Positions 36,071 through 46,727 of a DNA stretch of 64,000 nucleotides are shown piece after piece. The translations under genes and the position numbers were made by a program. Every line of letters begins with the position of its first letter. Within the stretch, counting starts at the first letter, position 1. Source of the DNA: DASRIA01 sp963816975 (GTDB lineage: Bacteria > Actinomycetota > Thermoleophilia > Solirubrobacterales > JBBDJG01); NCBI GenBank assembly GCA_963816975.1, contig CAWFMD010000001.1, positions 124,001-188,000 on the forward strand. Reading direction: 5' to 3'. The notes beneath the pieces were generated by a model. That model did no database searches, was not told the DNA's origin, and saw only the letters and a list, made by a program, of their open reading frames with translations.

Positions 36071-36096
36071 CTATTCGACTCGAACGGGAGAAGCCG

Positions 36097-37368
36097 ATGA
36101 CGACTGCCGCGCAGAACCACGATGTAGCCGACCTGTCCCTTGCGGACTCCGGTCAGGCACGGATCGAGTGGGCCGACCGACACATGCCGGTGCTGGCCTC
36201 GATCCGCAAGCGGTTCGCCGCGGAGAAGCCGTTGGAGGGCATCCAGCTCGGCCTGTGCCTGCACGTCACGACCGAGACGGCCAACCTCGTGCGCACCCTG
36301 ATCGCCGGCGGCGCCGACGTCGCGTTGTGCGCATCCAACCCGCTCTCCACGCAGGACGACGTGGCGGCATCGCTGGTGGTGCATGACGGGGCCGAGGTCT
36401 ACGCCATCAACGGCGAGGGCAACGAGGCCTACTACGCGCACATCAACGCCGTCTGCGACAAGCACCCCTCGATCACGATGGATGACGGCGCCGACGTGAT
36501 CAGCGTCCTGCACGGCGAGCGCACCGATCAGCTCACCGAGGTGATCGGCGGCACCGAGGAGACCACGACCGGAGTGATTCGGCTGCGGGCCCTGGAGGCG
36601 GAGGGCCGGCTCGCCTTCCCGATCGTTGCGGTCAATGAGGCCAACACGAAGCACATGTTCGACAATCGCTACGGCACCGGCCAGTCCACGATCGACGGCA
36701 TCATCCGCGCGACCAACATCCTGATCGCCGGCAAGCGCTTCGTGGTGTTCGGATACGGCTGGTGCGGCAAGGGAGTCGCGATGCGGGCCAAGGGACTGGG
36801 CGCGCACGTGATCGTGTGCGAAGTGGACCCGCTGAAGGCACTCGAGGCGGTGATGGACGGCTTCGAGGTGATGCCGGGCATCGACGCCGCCCGCGAGGGC
36901 GACATCTTCGTGACCGTGACCGGGGACATGCACGTGCTCGACGGCCGCCACTTCGGAGTCATGAAGAACGGCGCGATCGTGGCCAACTCCGGCCACTTCA
37001 ACGTCGAGATCGACATCCCGGCGCTGCTCGAGATGTCGACCTCCAAGCGGGAGGCCCGCCCGTTCGTCGAGGAGTACGGGCTGGGCGACGGGCGCCACAT
37101 CTTCCTGCTGGGCGAGGGTCGCCTGATCAATCTCGCCGCCGCGGAGGGCCACCCGGCCGCCGTGATGGACATGAGCTTCGCCAACCAGGCGCTCGCGGCG
37201 GAGCACATCGCCAAGGAGCACGCGCAGCTCGAGAAGAAGGTCTACGTCGTGCCCGAGGAGATCGACAAGGAGATCGCCCGGCTGAAGCTGGAGAGCATGG
37301 GCATCGCGATCGACGCGCTCACGGCCGAGCAGGAGAAGTACCTGACCAGCTGGGACCAGGGCACCTGA
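36097..37368 (+). CDS. ahcY: Adenosylhomocysteinase
   Basis: A 423-residue S-adenosylhomocysteine hydrolase, clearing the product of SAM-dependent methylation. NAD-binding 'VVFGYGWCGKGVAMRAKGLGAHVIVCE', substrate blocks 'LCLHVTTETANLVRTLIAGGADV' and 'NRYGTGQSTIDGIIRATN'. ATG 36097 with GGGAG upstream was chosen over an ATG at 36043, which would translate through the leader hairpin. It lacks the insertion of about 40 residues seen in some bacterial and plant enzymes. Its place between two sugar-nucleotide transferase genes is unexplained. Confidence 0.95.
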   Translation: MTTAAQNHDVADLSLADSGQARIEWADRHMPVLASIRKRFAAEKPLEGIQLGLCLHVTTETANLVRTLIAGGADVALCASNPLSTQDDVAASLVVHDGAEVYAINGEGNEAYYAHINAVCDKHPSITMDDGADVISVLHGERTDQLTEVIGGTEETTTGVIRLRALEAEGRLAFPIVAVNEANTKHMFDNRYGTGQSTIDGIIRATNILIAGKRFVVFGYGWCGKGVAMRAKGLGAHVIVCEVDPLKALEAVMDGFEVMPGIDAAREGDIFVTVTGDMHVLDGRHFGVMKNGAIVANSGHFNVEIDIPALLEMSTSKREARPFVEEYGLGDGRHIFLLGEGRLINLAAAEGHPAAVMDMSFANQALAAEHIAKEHAQLEKKVYVVPEEIDKEIARLKLESMGIAIDALTAEQEKYLTSWDQGT

Positions 37369-37449
37369 GGGCTGATCGAGATATATGAGAAGCGAGCGCC
37401 GCAGGCGCGAATCACGCGACCTTAGTCGGCGGCCAAGCCGCGTCGATAC

Positions 37450-38424
37450 ATGAAGGCCATGCTCCTCGCGGCGGGGCTGGGCACGCGGCTGCGGCCGCTG
37501 ACCTACGAGCTGCCGAAGCCGATGGTGCCGGTCCTCGGCCGACCGGTGATGGAGCACATCATGCGACTGCTCGCGCGCCACGGGTTCGACGACGTGATCG
37601 CGAACCTGCACTACTTCCCGGACCTGATTCGCGAGCACTTCGGCGACGGGTCGCGGCAGGGCATTCGGCTCGACTACTCGTACGAGCCCGAGCTGCTCGG
37701 CACCGCCGGCGGCGTGCGCAACGTGCGCGACCACTTCGAAGGCCAGACGTTCCTGGTGATCTCCGGCGACGCGCTCACCGACATCGACCTGACGGCGTTC
37801 CACAGGGCGCACAAGGAGAACGGTGGAATCGCGACGCTCGCGCTGAAGCAGGTGGAAGACCCCAGCCAGCTGGGCGTCGTGATCACCGGTGACGACGGCC
37901 GCATCCAGGGCTTCCAGGAGAAGCCGGCCCCGGGCGAGGAGCTCTCGAACGTCGGCAACTGCGGCATCTACATGTTCGAGACCGAGATCTTCGACTACTT
38001 CCCCGACACGGATTTCGTGGACTGGGCGCAAGACGTGTATCCGGCGCTGCTGGACCACGACGTGCCGTTCTACGGCCACGAGATCGGTGAGTACTGGAAC
38101 GACGTCGGCTCATTCGAGGAGTATCGCCAGGGCAACTTCGACGCGCTCGAGGGCAAGGTGCAGGTGGAGATGGCCGGATCGGCGAACGGCTCCAGCCTCC
38201 CCGGCGACGCCGAGGTCGAGGGCCCGATCTTCATCGGCGAGGGCTGCGAGATCGCATCGGGCGTGCGGCTCACGGGCCCGGTCGTGATCGGCGAGCGCTC
38301 GACGATCGGCGCGGGGTCCGCGCTGCGCGACACGATCGTGTGGCCCGGCACGCAGCTCGACCCCGGCACCGTGCTGATCGGCGCCGTCGCGGGCGAGCGC
38401 CCGCTGGCCGACAAGCTCGGCTGA
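37450..38424 (+). CDS. Sugar-phosphate nucleotidyltransferase, paralogue of the gene at 33445
   Basis: A 324-residue NTP_transferase: 'LLAAGLGTRLRPLTYELPKPMVPVLGRPVMEHIM', 'LVISGDALTDIDLTAFHRAH', 'EYWNDVGSFEEYRQGNFDALEG', then a hexapeptide beta-helix tail ('IGEGCEIASGVRLTGPVVIGERSTIGAGS'). This arrangement matches mannose-1-phosphate guanylyltransferase-like proteins. It is similar in order of motifs to the 33445 gene but clearly diverged, so two different sugar nucleotides are likely made. The 81-base gap before it carries no recognised element. Confidence 0.88.
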   Translation: MKAMLLAAGLGTRLRPLTYELPKPMVPVLGRPVMEHIMRLLARHGFDDVIANLHYFPDLIREHFGDGSRQGIRLDYSYEPELLGTAGGVRNVRDHFEGQTFLVISGDALTDIDLTAFHRAHKENGGIATLALKQVEDPSQLGVVITGDDGRIQGFQEKPAPGEELSNVGNCGIYMFETEIFDYFPDTDFVDWAQDVYPALLDHDVPFYGHEIGEYWNDVGSFEEYRQGNFDALEGKVQVEMAGSANGSSLPGDAEVEGPIFIGEGCEIASGVRLTGPVVIGERSTIGAGSALRDTIVWPGTQLDPGTVLIGAVAGERPLADKLG

Positions 38425-38451
38425 GTCCCCGGTAGACCCGAGCGCTCCGAA

Positions 38452-38496
38452 GCCGTGGTCGATTGTGTACCTCCTGGGTACAAAATCGACCACGGC
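38452..38496. terminator. Long inverted repeat between convergent genes (possible bidirectional terminator or repeat element)
   Basis: The 20-base arms 38452-38471 and 38477-38496 are complementary at 19 of 20 positions around a 5-base centre. The repeat sits between the stops of the nucleotidyltransferase (+) and ctaG (-), the position of a bidirectional terminator. No T-run follows on either side, but the stem contains AT-rich tracts (gattgtgtac / gtacaaaatc). It could also be one copy of a dispersed palindromic repeat. Confidence 0.55.
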
Positions 38497-38505
38497 GCGC
38501 CCGCG

Positions 38506-39348
38506 TCAGCCCTCCAGCGCCTCGCGCCGGCGCTGCTCTGCCTCCGAGCGTCCCAGCATGCGCGTGAAGAACACCACGAAGGCGAGCACCAGCACGAGCG
38601 ACTGCTCGACCATCATCACGAGGCCGCCCACGTTCTGATCCTCCAGCGCGGTGAGGCCCCAGGTGCGCGGCGCGTCCTCGTAGGTCGAGTACAGGACGTC
38701 GGGGGAGAAGGCGAGCGCCACGCCCAGCACCCCCATCAGCAGCTTCGCGGTCGCCAGGTAGGCGAGCGCCCAGGGCCCGGTGAGGCGCTGGCGCGGCGGC
38801 ACGGGCTCGATCAAAAACCACCAGAAGGCGACGCCGGCGGTGAAGAACGAAGCGTGCTCGAGCGCGTGCGCCCACGCGTGCTCCAGCGCCAGCTCGTACA
38901 TCGCGGGAACGTGCCAGAGCCACATCAGCCCCACGTACAGGGCCAGCGCGGCGGCCGGATGCGCGAGCGGGCCGAGGCGCTCCTCCAGCGGTCGCAGCCG
39001 GCGCACGGCCGGGCGCAGGAAGGCGCGGCTGAGGCCCACCAGCAGCAGGATCGGGGCAAGGTCGGCGAGCAGCAGGTGCTGGACCATGTGCATCGTGAAG
39101 AGCCGGTGCTCGCCGAGGTCGTCGAGCGGCGAGACGAGTGCGATCAGGATGATCAGCAGCCCGCCCGCGAAGGCCAGCCCGCGCAGGCTGTCGCGGGCAG
39201 GCGTGTCGCCGCGGCGCGCGGCGGGCCGGTGGCGCAGGTCGCGCAGCCGCCACGCGTAGGCGCCGCCCGCGAGCGTCACGGCCGCGAGCGCCGGCAGATT
39301 CAGCGACCAGGAGTACTCGACGGCGACGGGCAGGTCGTGCAGGGTCAT
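38506..39348 (-). CDS. ctaG: Cytochrome c oxidase assembly factor CtaG (caa3-type)
   Basis: A 280-residue polytopic protein of the caa3_CtaG family (PF09678): about seven helices, 'TMHMVQHLLLADLAPILLLVGL', 'MWLWHVPAMYELALEHAWAHALEHASFF', with many conserved His residues that are candidate copper ligands. Such proteins are needed for assembly of aa3/caa3 oxidase. No oxidase subunit genes lie in the window. ATG at 39348; divergent from comF. Confidence 0.85.
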   Translation of the reverse strand: MTLHDLPVAVEYSWSLNLPALAAVTLAGGAYAWRLRDLRHRPAARRGDTPARDSLRGLAFAGGLLIILIALVSPLDDLGEHRLFTMHMVQHLLLADLAPILLLVGLSRAFLRPAVRRLRPLEERLGPLAHPAAALALYVGLMWLWHVPAMYELALEHAWAHALEHASFFTAGVAFWWFLIEPVPPRQRLTGPWALAYLATAKLLMGVLGVALAFSPDVLYSTYEDAPRTWGLTALEDQNVGGLVMMVEQSLVLVLAFVVFFTRMLGRSEAEQRRREALEG

Positions 39349-39410
39349 GCCGCGGAATTGTCCCAGTCATGTGTTGAGTCGCCCGGGTTCGCACGGCATC
39401 GTTCCGTCAC

Positions 39411-40101
39411 ATGGCCGGTACGCTGATGGACGCGCTCGTATCGCTGGTCGTACCACCGCTGTGCGTCGCTTGCCGTGAGCCGGAGATGGGCGGCGGGGCG
39501 TTGTGTTGCGAGTGCGCCGCTGCGCTCGTGCCGCTCGCCGCCGGGCAGTGCGGACACCGGTCCGTCGCGCTCGCCGGCGCCTGGGCGCCGTTTTCCTACG
39601 AGGGTCCGGCGCGGAGCGTGGTGATGGCACTGAAGGCCCGCTCCGCGACCCAGGCGGCGCGGTACATGGCCGGGGCGATCAACGCCCGCGCTCCAGCGGG
39701 GCTGCTGGCCGGCGGAGTGCTGGTGCCGGTGCCCGGCCGGCCCGCCGGCCGCCGCCGGCGCGGCTTCGATCACGCGCACGAGATCGCGCGCGAGCTGGGC
39801 CGGCTGACCGGGCTCGAGGTGGCGGGCGCGCTGCGACGGGCGCCCGTGCGGGCCCAGGTGGGTCTCGGCCGCGCGGAGCGCGGCGCCAATGCGCGCGACC
39901 TCGGTCAGCGTGCGCAGCGCGGCGGTGCCGCGCGGCCGCCGCGCCATCCTCGTGGACGACGTGTACACGACCGGCGCTACCCTGGACGCGTGCGCACTGG
40001 CGTTGGCGGGGGCCGGAGCCCGCGAGGTGATCGCCGTCTCGTTCGCCCGCACGATGCGAAGGCGTCGAGAACCGGTGGCCGACCGCCCCGCGGGCACGTA
40101 G
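39411..40101 (+). pseudogene. comF: comF-like phosphoribosyltransferase gene with a frameshift
   Basis: Frame 1 from ATG 39411 gives a double zinc-finger-like N-terminus ('PPLCVACREPEMGGGALCCECAAAL'), 'PFSYEGPARSVVMALKARS' and 'VPVPGRPAGRRRRGFDHAHEIARELGR', ending its ComF similarity at 'VGLGRAERGANA'. The PRPP-binding signature 'RRAILVDDVYTTGATLDACALAL' continues only in the next frame (codons from about 39892 to the TAG at 40101). The jump falls at about 39890-39905. ComF is needed for DNA uptake in competent bacteria. Either an inactivated gene, a one-base assembly error, or less likely programmed frameshifting. Confidence 0.8.
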
Positions 40102-40141
40102 CATCTGTCCCAGCAACTTCGGCGGCGAGAGGGAGGACGAC

Positions 40142-40489
40142 GTGAGAATCCAGATCAGGGGGCACAACACCGCCCTCACCGACGGGATCCGGCAGCACGT
40201 GGAGGAGCGTTTCACCACACGGATCGGCAAGCAGGTCTCCGATCTCGCCCAGCTGCACGTGGAGCTGCTGGAGGAGCACAGGCAGCAGGTGGCAGAGGCC
40301 ACGCTCCAGCTCAAGGGGGTCACGCTGCGGGCGCGCGAGGAGTCCGGCGACCTGATGCACTCCGTCGACCTCGTGGCCGACAAGCTGGCTCGGCAGGTGA
40401 AGCGCCATCGCGACAAGCACCGGGGGCGCCGCGACGGCTCGAGCATCAAGGGCGTGTCCCCGGAAGACCCGCCGCCCGAACCCGCCTGA
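40142..40489 (+). CDS. hpf: Ribosome hibernation promoting factor
   Basis: A 115-residue HPF/YfiA-like protein: 'MRIQIRGHNTALTDGIRQHVEERFTTRIGKQ' and 'DLMHSVDLVADKLARQVKRHRDKHRGR'. It binds the 30S decoding region in stationary phase. It has only the N-terminal domain plus a short tail of about 20 residues, so it lacks the C-terminal dimerisation domain of long HPF that forms 100S ribosomes. GTG start with GGGAGG eight bases upstream. The hpf-secA-prfB order is widely conserved. Confidence 0.9.
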   Translation: MRIQIRGHNTALTDGIRQHVEERFTTRIGKQVSDLAQLHVELLEEHRQQVAEATLQLKGVTLRAREESGDLMHSVDLVADKLARQVKRHRDKHRGRRDGSSIKGVSPEDPPPEPA

Positions 40490-40538
40490 GAAGCCAAAAC
40501 CGGCCCCGGCGCCCGCCGGCGGCGGCAGTACCCGCTGC

Positions 40539-40544
40539 TAGCAT
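40539..40544 (+). promoter_or_regulatory. -10-like TAGCAT before secA
   Basis: TAGCAT ends 8 bases before the secA GTG, which has no Shine-Dalgarno sequence. It matches the spacing seen at rpiB, ugd and several other genes here. No clear -35 was seen in the 63-base gap after hpf. Confidence 0.3.
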
Positions 40545-40552
40545 CAATCCTC

Positions 40553-43352
<2,800 letters not shown>

Positions 43353-43363
<11 letters not shown>

Positions 43364-44481
43364 CGAACAAGTCCAGTCCCAGGACGTTCCGGAGCGCGTG
43401 GTCAAACTCCGCGACCAGCTGAAGCTGCTCGCGGACTACCTTTGACCCGCCTGAGCTGGAACGCCAGGCCGCGAAGCTCGAGGACGAGATGCAGCAGCCC
43501 GGCTTCTGGGACGACCAGCAACGGGCCGCATCGGTTTCCACCGAGCACCGGCGCGCGACCCGCAGGCTCGAGTCGTTCCGGGCGCTTCGGGCGGACGTAG
43601 AGGACCTCGGCGGGCTGGCCGAGCTGGCCGCGGAGGACGAGTCGATGACCGCCGAGCTCGAGGAGCAGCTGGCCGGCGTCGAGCGGCGCATGGACGAGCT
43701 CGAGGAGCAGCGGCTCTTCCGCGGACGCTACGACTCCGGCGATGCCGCGGTCACGGTGCACAGCGGGGCAGGCGGCACGGACTCCCAGGATTGGGCCGAG
43801 ATGCTCCTGCGCATGTACCTGCGCTGGGCCCAGAAGCGCGGCTTCGACGTCGAGCTGGCGGAGGCCTCGGAGGGCGAGGAGGCGGGGCTCAAGTCGGCAA
43901 CATTCCTGGCGCGCGGCGAGAATGCATACGGGCTCTTCTCAGCCGAAAAGGGGGTGCACCGCCTCGTGCGGCTGTCCCCGTTCGACGCCGCGCATCGGCG
44001 CCACACCAGCTTCGCGCTCGTCGAGGTGAGCCCCCTGGTCGAGGACGACGTCGAGGTCGAGATCGACGACAGCGACCTGCGGATCGAGACCTACCGCGCG
44101 TCGGGGGCGGGAGGCCAGCACGTCAACAAGACCGACTCGGCGGTGCGGATCACCCACATCCCGACCAAGACGGTTGTGCAGTGCCAGAACGAGCGCTCGC
44201 AATCCTCCAACAAGCAGACGGCGATGAAGCTGCTGCGCTCCAAGCTCGTGGAGCTGGAGGAGCGCCGGCGCCGCGAGGAGATGGCGCGAGAGAAAGGTGA
44301 GGCGCAGGACGTGGCCTGGGGCTCGCAGATCCGCTCGTACGTGCTGCACCCCTACACGATGGTGAAGGATCACCGCACGGGACGCGAGATGGGGGACGTC
44401 CAGCGCGTGCTCGACGGTGACCTCGACAACTTCGTGCACGACTATCTCGTGCAGAGCGCCGGCGACCGCAGCGCGGGCTAG
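43353..44481 (+). CDS. prfB: Peptide chain release factor 2, with programmed +1 frameshift
   Basis: Translation from ATG 43353 gives 30 codons (MAPSEQVQSQ...LLADYL) to an in-frame TGA at 43443-43445 inside CTTTGAC (43440-43446), the canonical RF2 autoregulatory slippery site. A +1 shift continues as DPPELERQAAKLEDEM through to the TAG at 44479-44481, giving a normal 375-residue protein. SPF (stop-codon recognition of RF2) is at 208-210 and GGQ at 253-255. Low RF2 slows termination at UGA and allows the shift. Unlike E. coli, no strong internal Shine-Dalgarno precedes the site. The start overlaps the secA stop by 11 bases. Confidence 0.96.
43440..43446 (+). promoter_or_regulatory. prfB programmed frameshift site CUUUGAC
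   Basis: CTT TGA C: a Leu codon that slips from CUU to UUU over a UGA stop, codon 31 of prfB. Reading frame before the site is 43353-phase, and after it is +1, exactly joining the N-terminal helix to the RF2 body. The seven bases match the conserved bacterial RF2 site in full. Confidence 0.95.
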
Positions 44482-44789
44482 TCGATCCCCTGGTGCTGGT
44501 CAGTGATCGGCTCGGGCTTCAGGCCCGTGGCGACCATCGGTCGCCCGTTGACGGCGTACTGGATGTCCACGGTCTCGTGCTTGCGGTACGAGCCCGCGAT
44601 GCCCAGGAACATCACCAGCCAGCGCCAGAAGCCGAGCTTGCCCTCCTGGGCCAGGGGCCGGTTGAACACGATCGCGTCCGGCCGCACCTCGTAGTCGGTG
44701 CCCTCGTGCTGCTCCACCCCGTTGATGAACACCCGGAAGGGCGGGCGCACGCCGCGTGGGAGCCTCGCAAGCCATTTCTCGTGGGACAC
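44478..44789 (-). CDS. Conserved hypothetical protein (103 aa)
   Basis: A 103-residue protein from GTG 44789 ('VSHEKWLARLPRGVRPPFRVFINGVEQHEGTDYEVRPDAIVFNRPL') with a hydrophobic stretch 'FWRWLVMFLGIAGSY' at about 58-72 and a beta-rich end. The 'VFINGVEQHEGTDYEV' segment looks like a small beta-hairpin domain. A start at 44819 would add 10 residues; neither has a clear ribosome-binding site. No family recognised. Its stop shares four bases with the prfB stop on the opposite strand, and it is divergent from nadC. Confidence 0.6.
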   Translation of the reverse strand: MSHEKWLARLPRGVRPPFRVFINGVEQHEGTDYEVRPDAIVFNRPLAQEGKLGFWRWLVMFLGIAGSYRKHETVDIQYAVNGRPMVATGLKPEPITDQHQGID

Positions 44790-44833
44790 GCCGGCAAGGG
44801 TAGCGCCGCGTCCGCGCACGGGAGAATAGGAGC

Positions 44834-45685
44834 GTGAGCGAGCCAGGGGTGGACGACTTGATCGCGCGCGCGCTGGCCGAGGACGTCGGCGCGGGCGATC
44901 TCACCACCGCGGCCGTGGTCGACCACGGCACGCGGGCCCGTGCGCGGATCGAGCAGAAGGCGCCGGGGATCGTCTTCGGGCTCGACGTGGCGGCGGCGGT
45001 GTTCCGGCGGCTCGACCCACAGGTCTCGGTCGAGCGCCGGCGGCCCGAAGGCGAGTGGCTGGACGATCCGCCCGCCGTGGTGCTGGCGCTGGAGGGCGAT
45101 GCGCGGGCGCTGCTCACGGGGGAACGCACGGCGCTGAACTTCCTGGCCCACCTGTCGGGCATCGCGACCGCCACGGCCCGCGCCGTGCGCGAGTTGCGCG
45201 GCACCGCGGTGCAGGTCCTGGACACCCGCAAGACCACACCCGGCCTGCGGATGCTCGAGAAGCAGGCAGTCGCGGCGGGCGGCGGCCACAACCACCGCAT
45301 GGGGCTGCACGACGCGATCCTCGTGAAGGACAACCACATCGCGCTCGCGGGCGGCGTGGGGGCGGCCACCCGGCGCGCGCTCGAGAGGCGACCTGCAGGG
45401 GTCGCGGTCGAGGTCGAGTGCGGCTCGCTCACGGATGTCGAGGCGGCGCTGGCCGCCGGTGCCGACCGGCTGCTGCTCGACAACATGAACCCCGCCGAGT
45501 TGCGCGCGGCGGCGGCACTGGTCGCCGGACGCGCGGAGCTGGAGGCATCGGGCGGAATCACGCCGGCGGCCCTGAAGGAACTCGCGGGCACTGGCGTAGA
45601 ATTGGTGTCTCTGGGTTATCTGACCCATTCCTCCCCGGCCCTCGACCTTTCCCTGACGATCGAACCGTCCACACAGGACCGATGA
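44834..45685 (+). CDS. nadC: Nicotinate-nucleotide pyrophosphorylase (quinolinate phosphoribosyltransferase)
   Basis: A 283-residue type II PRTase converting quinolinate and PRPP to nicotinate mononucleotide. Signatures: 'EDVGAGDLTTAAVV', 'LDTRKTTPGLRMLEKQAVAAGGGHNHRMGLHDAILVKDNHI', 'LLLDNMNPAELRAAA', 'SGGITPAAL'. Start GTG 44834 with AGGAG upstream. Its TGA overlaps the nadA ATG. Confidence 0.95.
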   Translation: MSEPGVDDLIARALAEDVGAGDLTTAAVVDHGTRARARIEQKAPGIVFGLDVAAAVFRRLDPQVSVERRRPEGEWLDDPPAVVLALEGDARALLTGERTALNFLAHLSGIATATARAVRELRGTAVQVLDTRKTTPGLRMLEKQAVAAGGGHNHRMGLHDAILVKDNHIALAGGVGAATRRALERRPAGVAVEVECGSLTDVEAALAAGADRLLLDNMNPAELRAAAALVAGRAELEASGGITPAALKELAGTGVELVSLGYLTHSSPALDLSLTIEPSTQDR

Positions 45686-46689
45686 AGCCACTCCCGACAC
45701 TTCAGGCCCCGCCCGCACCGCTCCTCGGCATCGAGGACGTGGGCGCGATGGCGGCCGAGGTGCGCGACCTGGCCGCGCGGCGCAACGCCGTGATCCTCGC
45801 CCACAACTACCAGCGCCCCGAGGTGCAGGACGTCGCGCACGTCGTGGGCGACTCGCTCGGCCTCTCGCGCCAGGCGGCCGAAACCGGAGCCGACGTGATC
45901 GCGTTCTGCGGCGTCCACTTCATGGCCGAGACGGCCGCGGTCCTGTCCCCCGCCAAGACGGTGCTGATCCCCGACCTCGACGCGGGTTGCTCCCTGTCGG
46001 ACTCGATCACCGCAGACCAGCTGCGCGCCTGGAAGGCGCAGCACCCGGGCGCGATCGTCGTGATGTACGTCAACACCTCCGCCGAGGTGAAGGCCGAGAC
46101 CGACTACTGCTGCACCTCATCCAACGCGGTGAAGGTCGTCGAGCACGTCTTCCGCGAGCACGGCGACGACACGGAGGTGCTGTTCGGGCCCGACATGTGG
46201 CTGGGAGCGTACGTCGCACGCGAGACCGGGCGCGACATCCGGGTGTGGGACGGCGAGTGCCACGTGCACGCCGGCATCCGGCCCGCCGACATCAACGCGC
46301 TGCGCGCGAGCGAGCCACAGGCGGAGTTCCTGATCCACCCGGAGTGTGGATGCACCACCCAGGTGATGGAGTACGTCGCCGCCGGCGATGTGGCCGCCGC
46401 AGGGACGCACTTCCTGTCGACCGAGGGCATGATGCGCCACGCGCGCCAGTCCGAGCGCGACACGATGATCGTGGCGACGGAGACCGGCATCCTGCATCGC
46501 ATGGAGCAGGAAAGCCCGGACAAGACCTTCATCCCGGCGAACCGCGCGGCGGTGTGCAAGTACATGAAGATGATCACACTGCCCAAGCTGCGCGACTCGC
46601 TGCGCGACTTGCAGCACGTCGTCACGGTGCCGGCGGACGTGGCGGAGCGGGCGCGCGTCCCGATCGAGCGCATGGTGGCCATCGGCTAG
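45682..46689 (+). CDS. nadA: Quinolinate synthase
   Basis: A 335-residue NadA, condensing iminoaspartate with dihydroxyacetone phosphate using a [4Fe-4S] cluster. The three cluster Cys are likely in 'IAFCGVHFMAET', 'TDYCCTSSNAV' region and 'HPECGCTTQVMEY'; 'ILAHNYQRPEVQDVAHVVGDSLGLS' opens the first domain. It follows nadC with an ATGA overlap. No nadB (aspartate oxidase) is next to it, though nadA-nadB-nadC is the usual trio, so iminoaspartate must come from a gene elsewhere or an aspartate dehydrogenase. Confidence 0.95.
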   Translation: MKPLPTLQAPPAPLLGIEDVGAMAAEVRDLAARRNAVILAHNYQRPEVQDVAHVVGDSLGLSRQAAETGADVIAFCGVHFMAETAAVLSPAKTVLIPDLDAGCSLSDSITADQLRAWKAQHPGAIVVMYVNTSAEVKAETDYCCTSSNAVKVVEHVFREHGDDTEVLFGPDMWLGAYVARETGRDIRVWDGECHVHAGIRPADINALRASEPQAEFLIHPECGCTTQVMEYVAAGDVAAAGTHFLSTEGMMRHARQSERDTMIVATETGILHRMEQESPDKTFIPANRAAVCKYMKMITLPKLRDSLRDLQHVVTVPADVAERARVPIERMVAIG

Positions 46690-46727
46690 AGCGCTTCGCG
46701 CGCCACAGATCGACAATACTGCCGCGG

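Noticed and set aside
35952..36096. SAH or SAM riboswitch upstream of ahcY
   Set aside because: Considered because of gene identity, but the conserved sequence blocks were not found; only a simple hairpin is visible.
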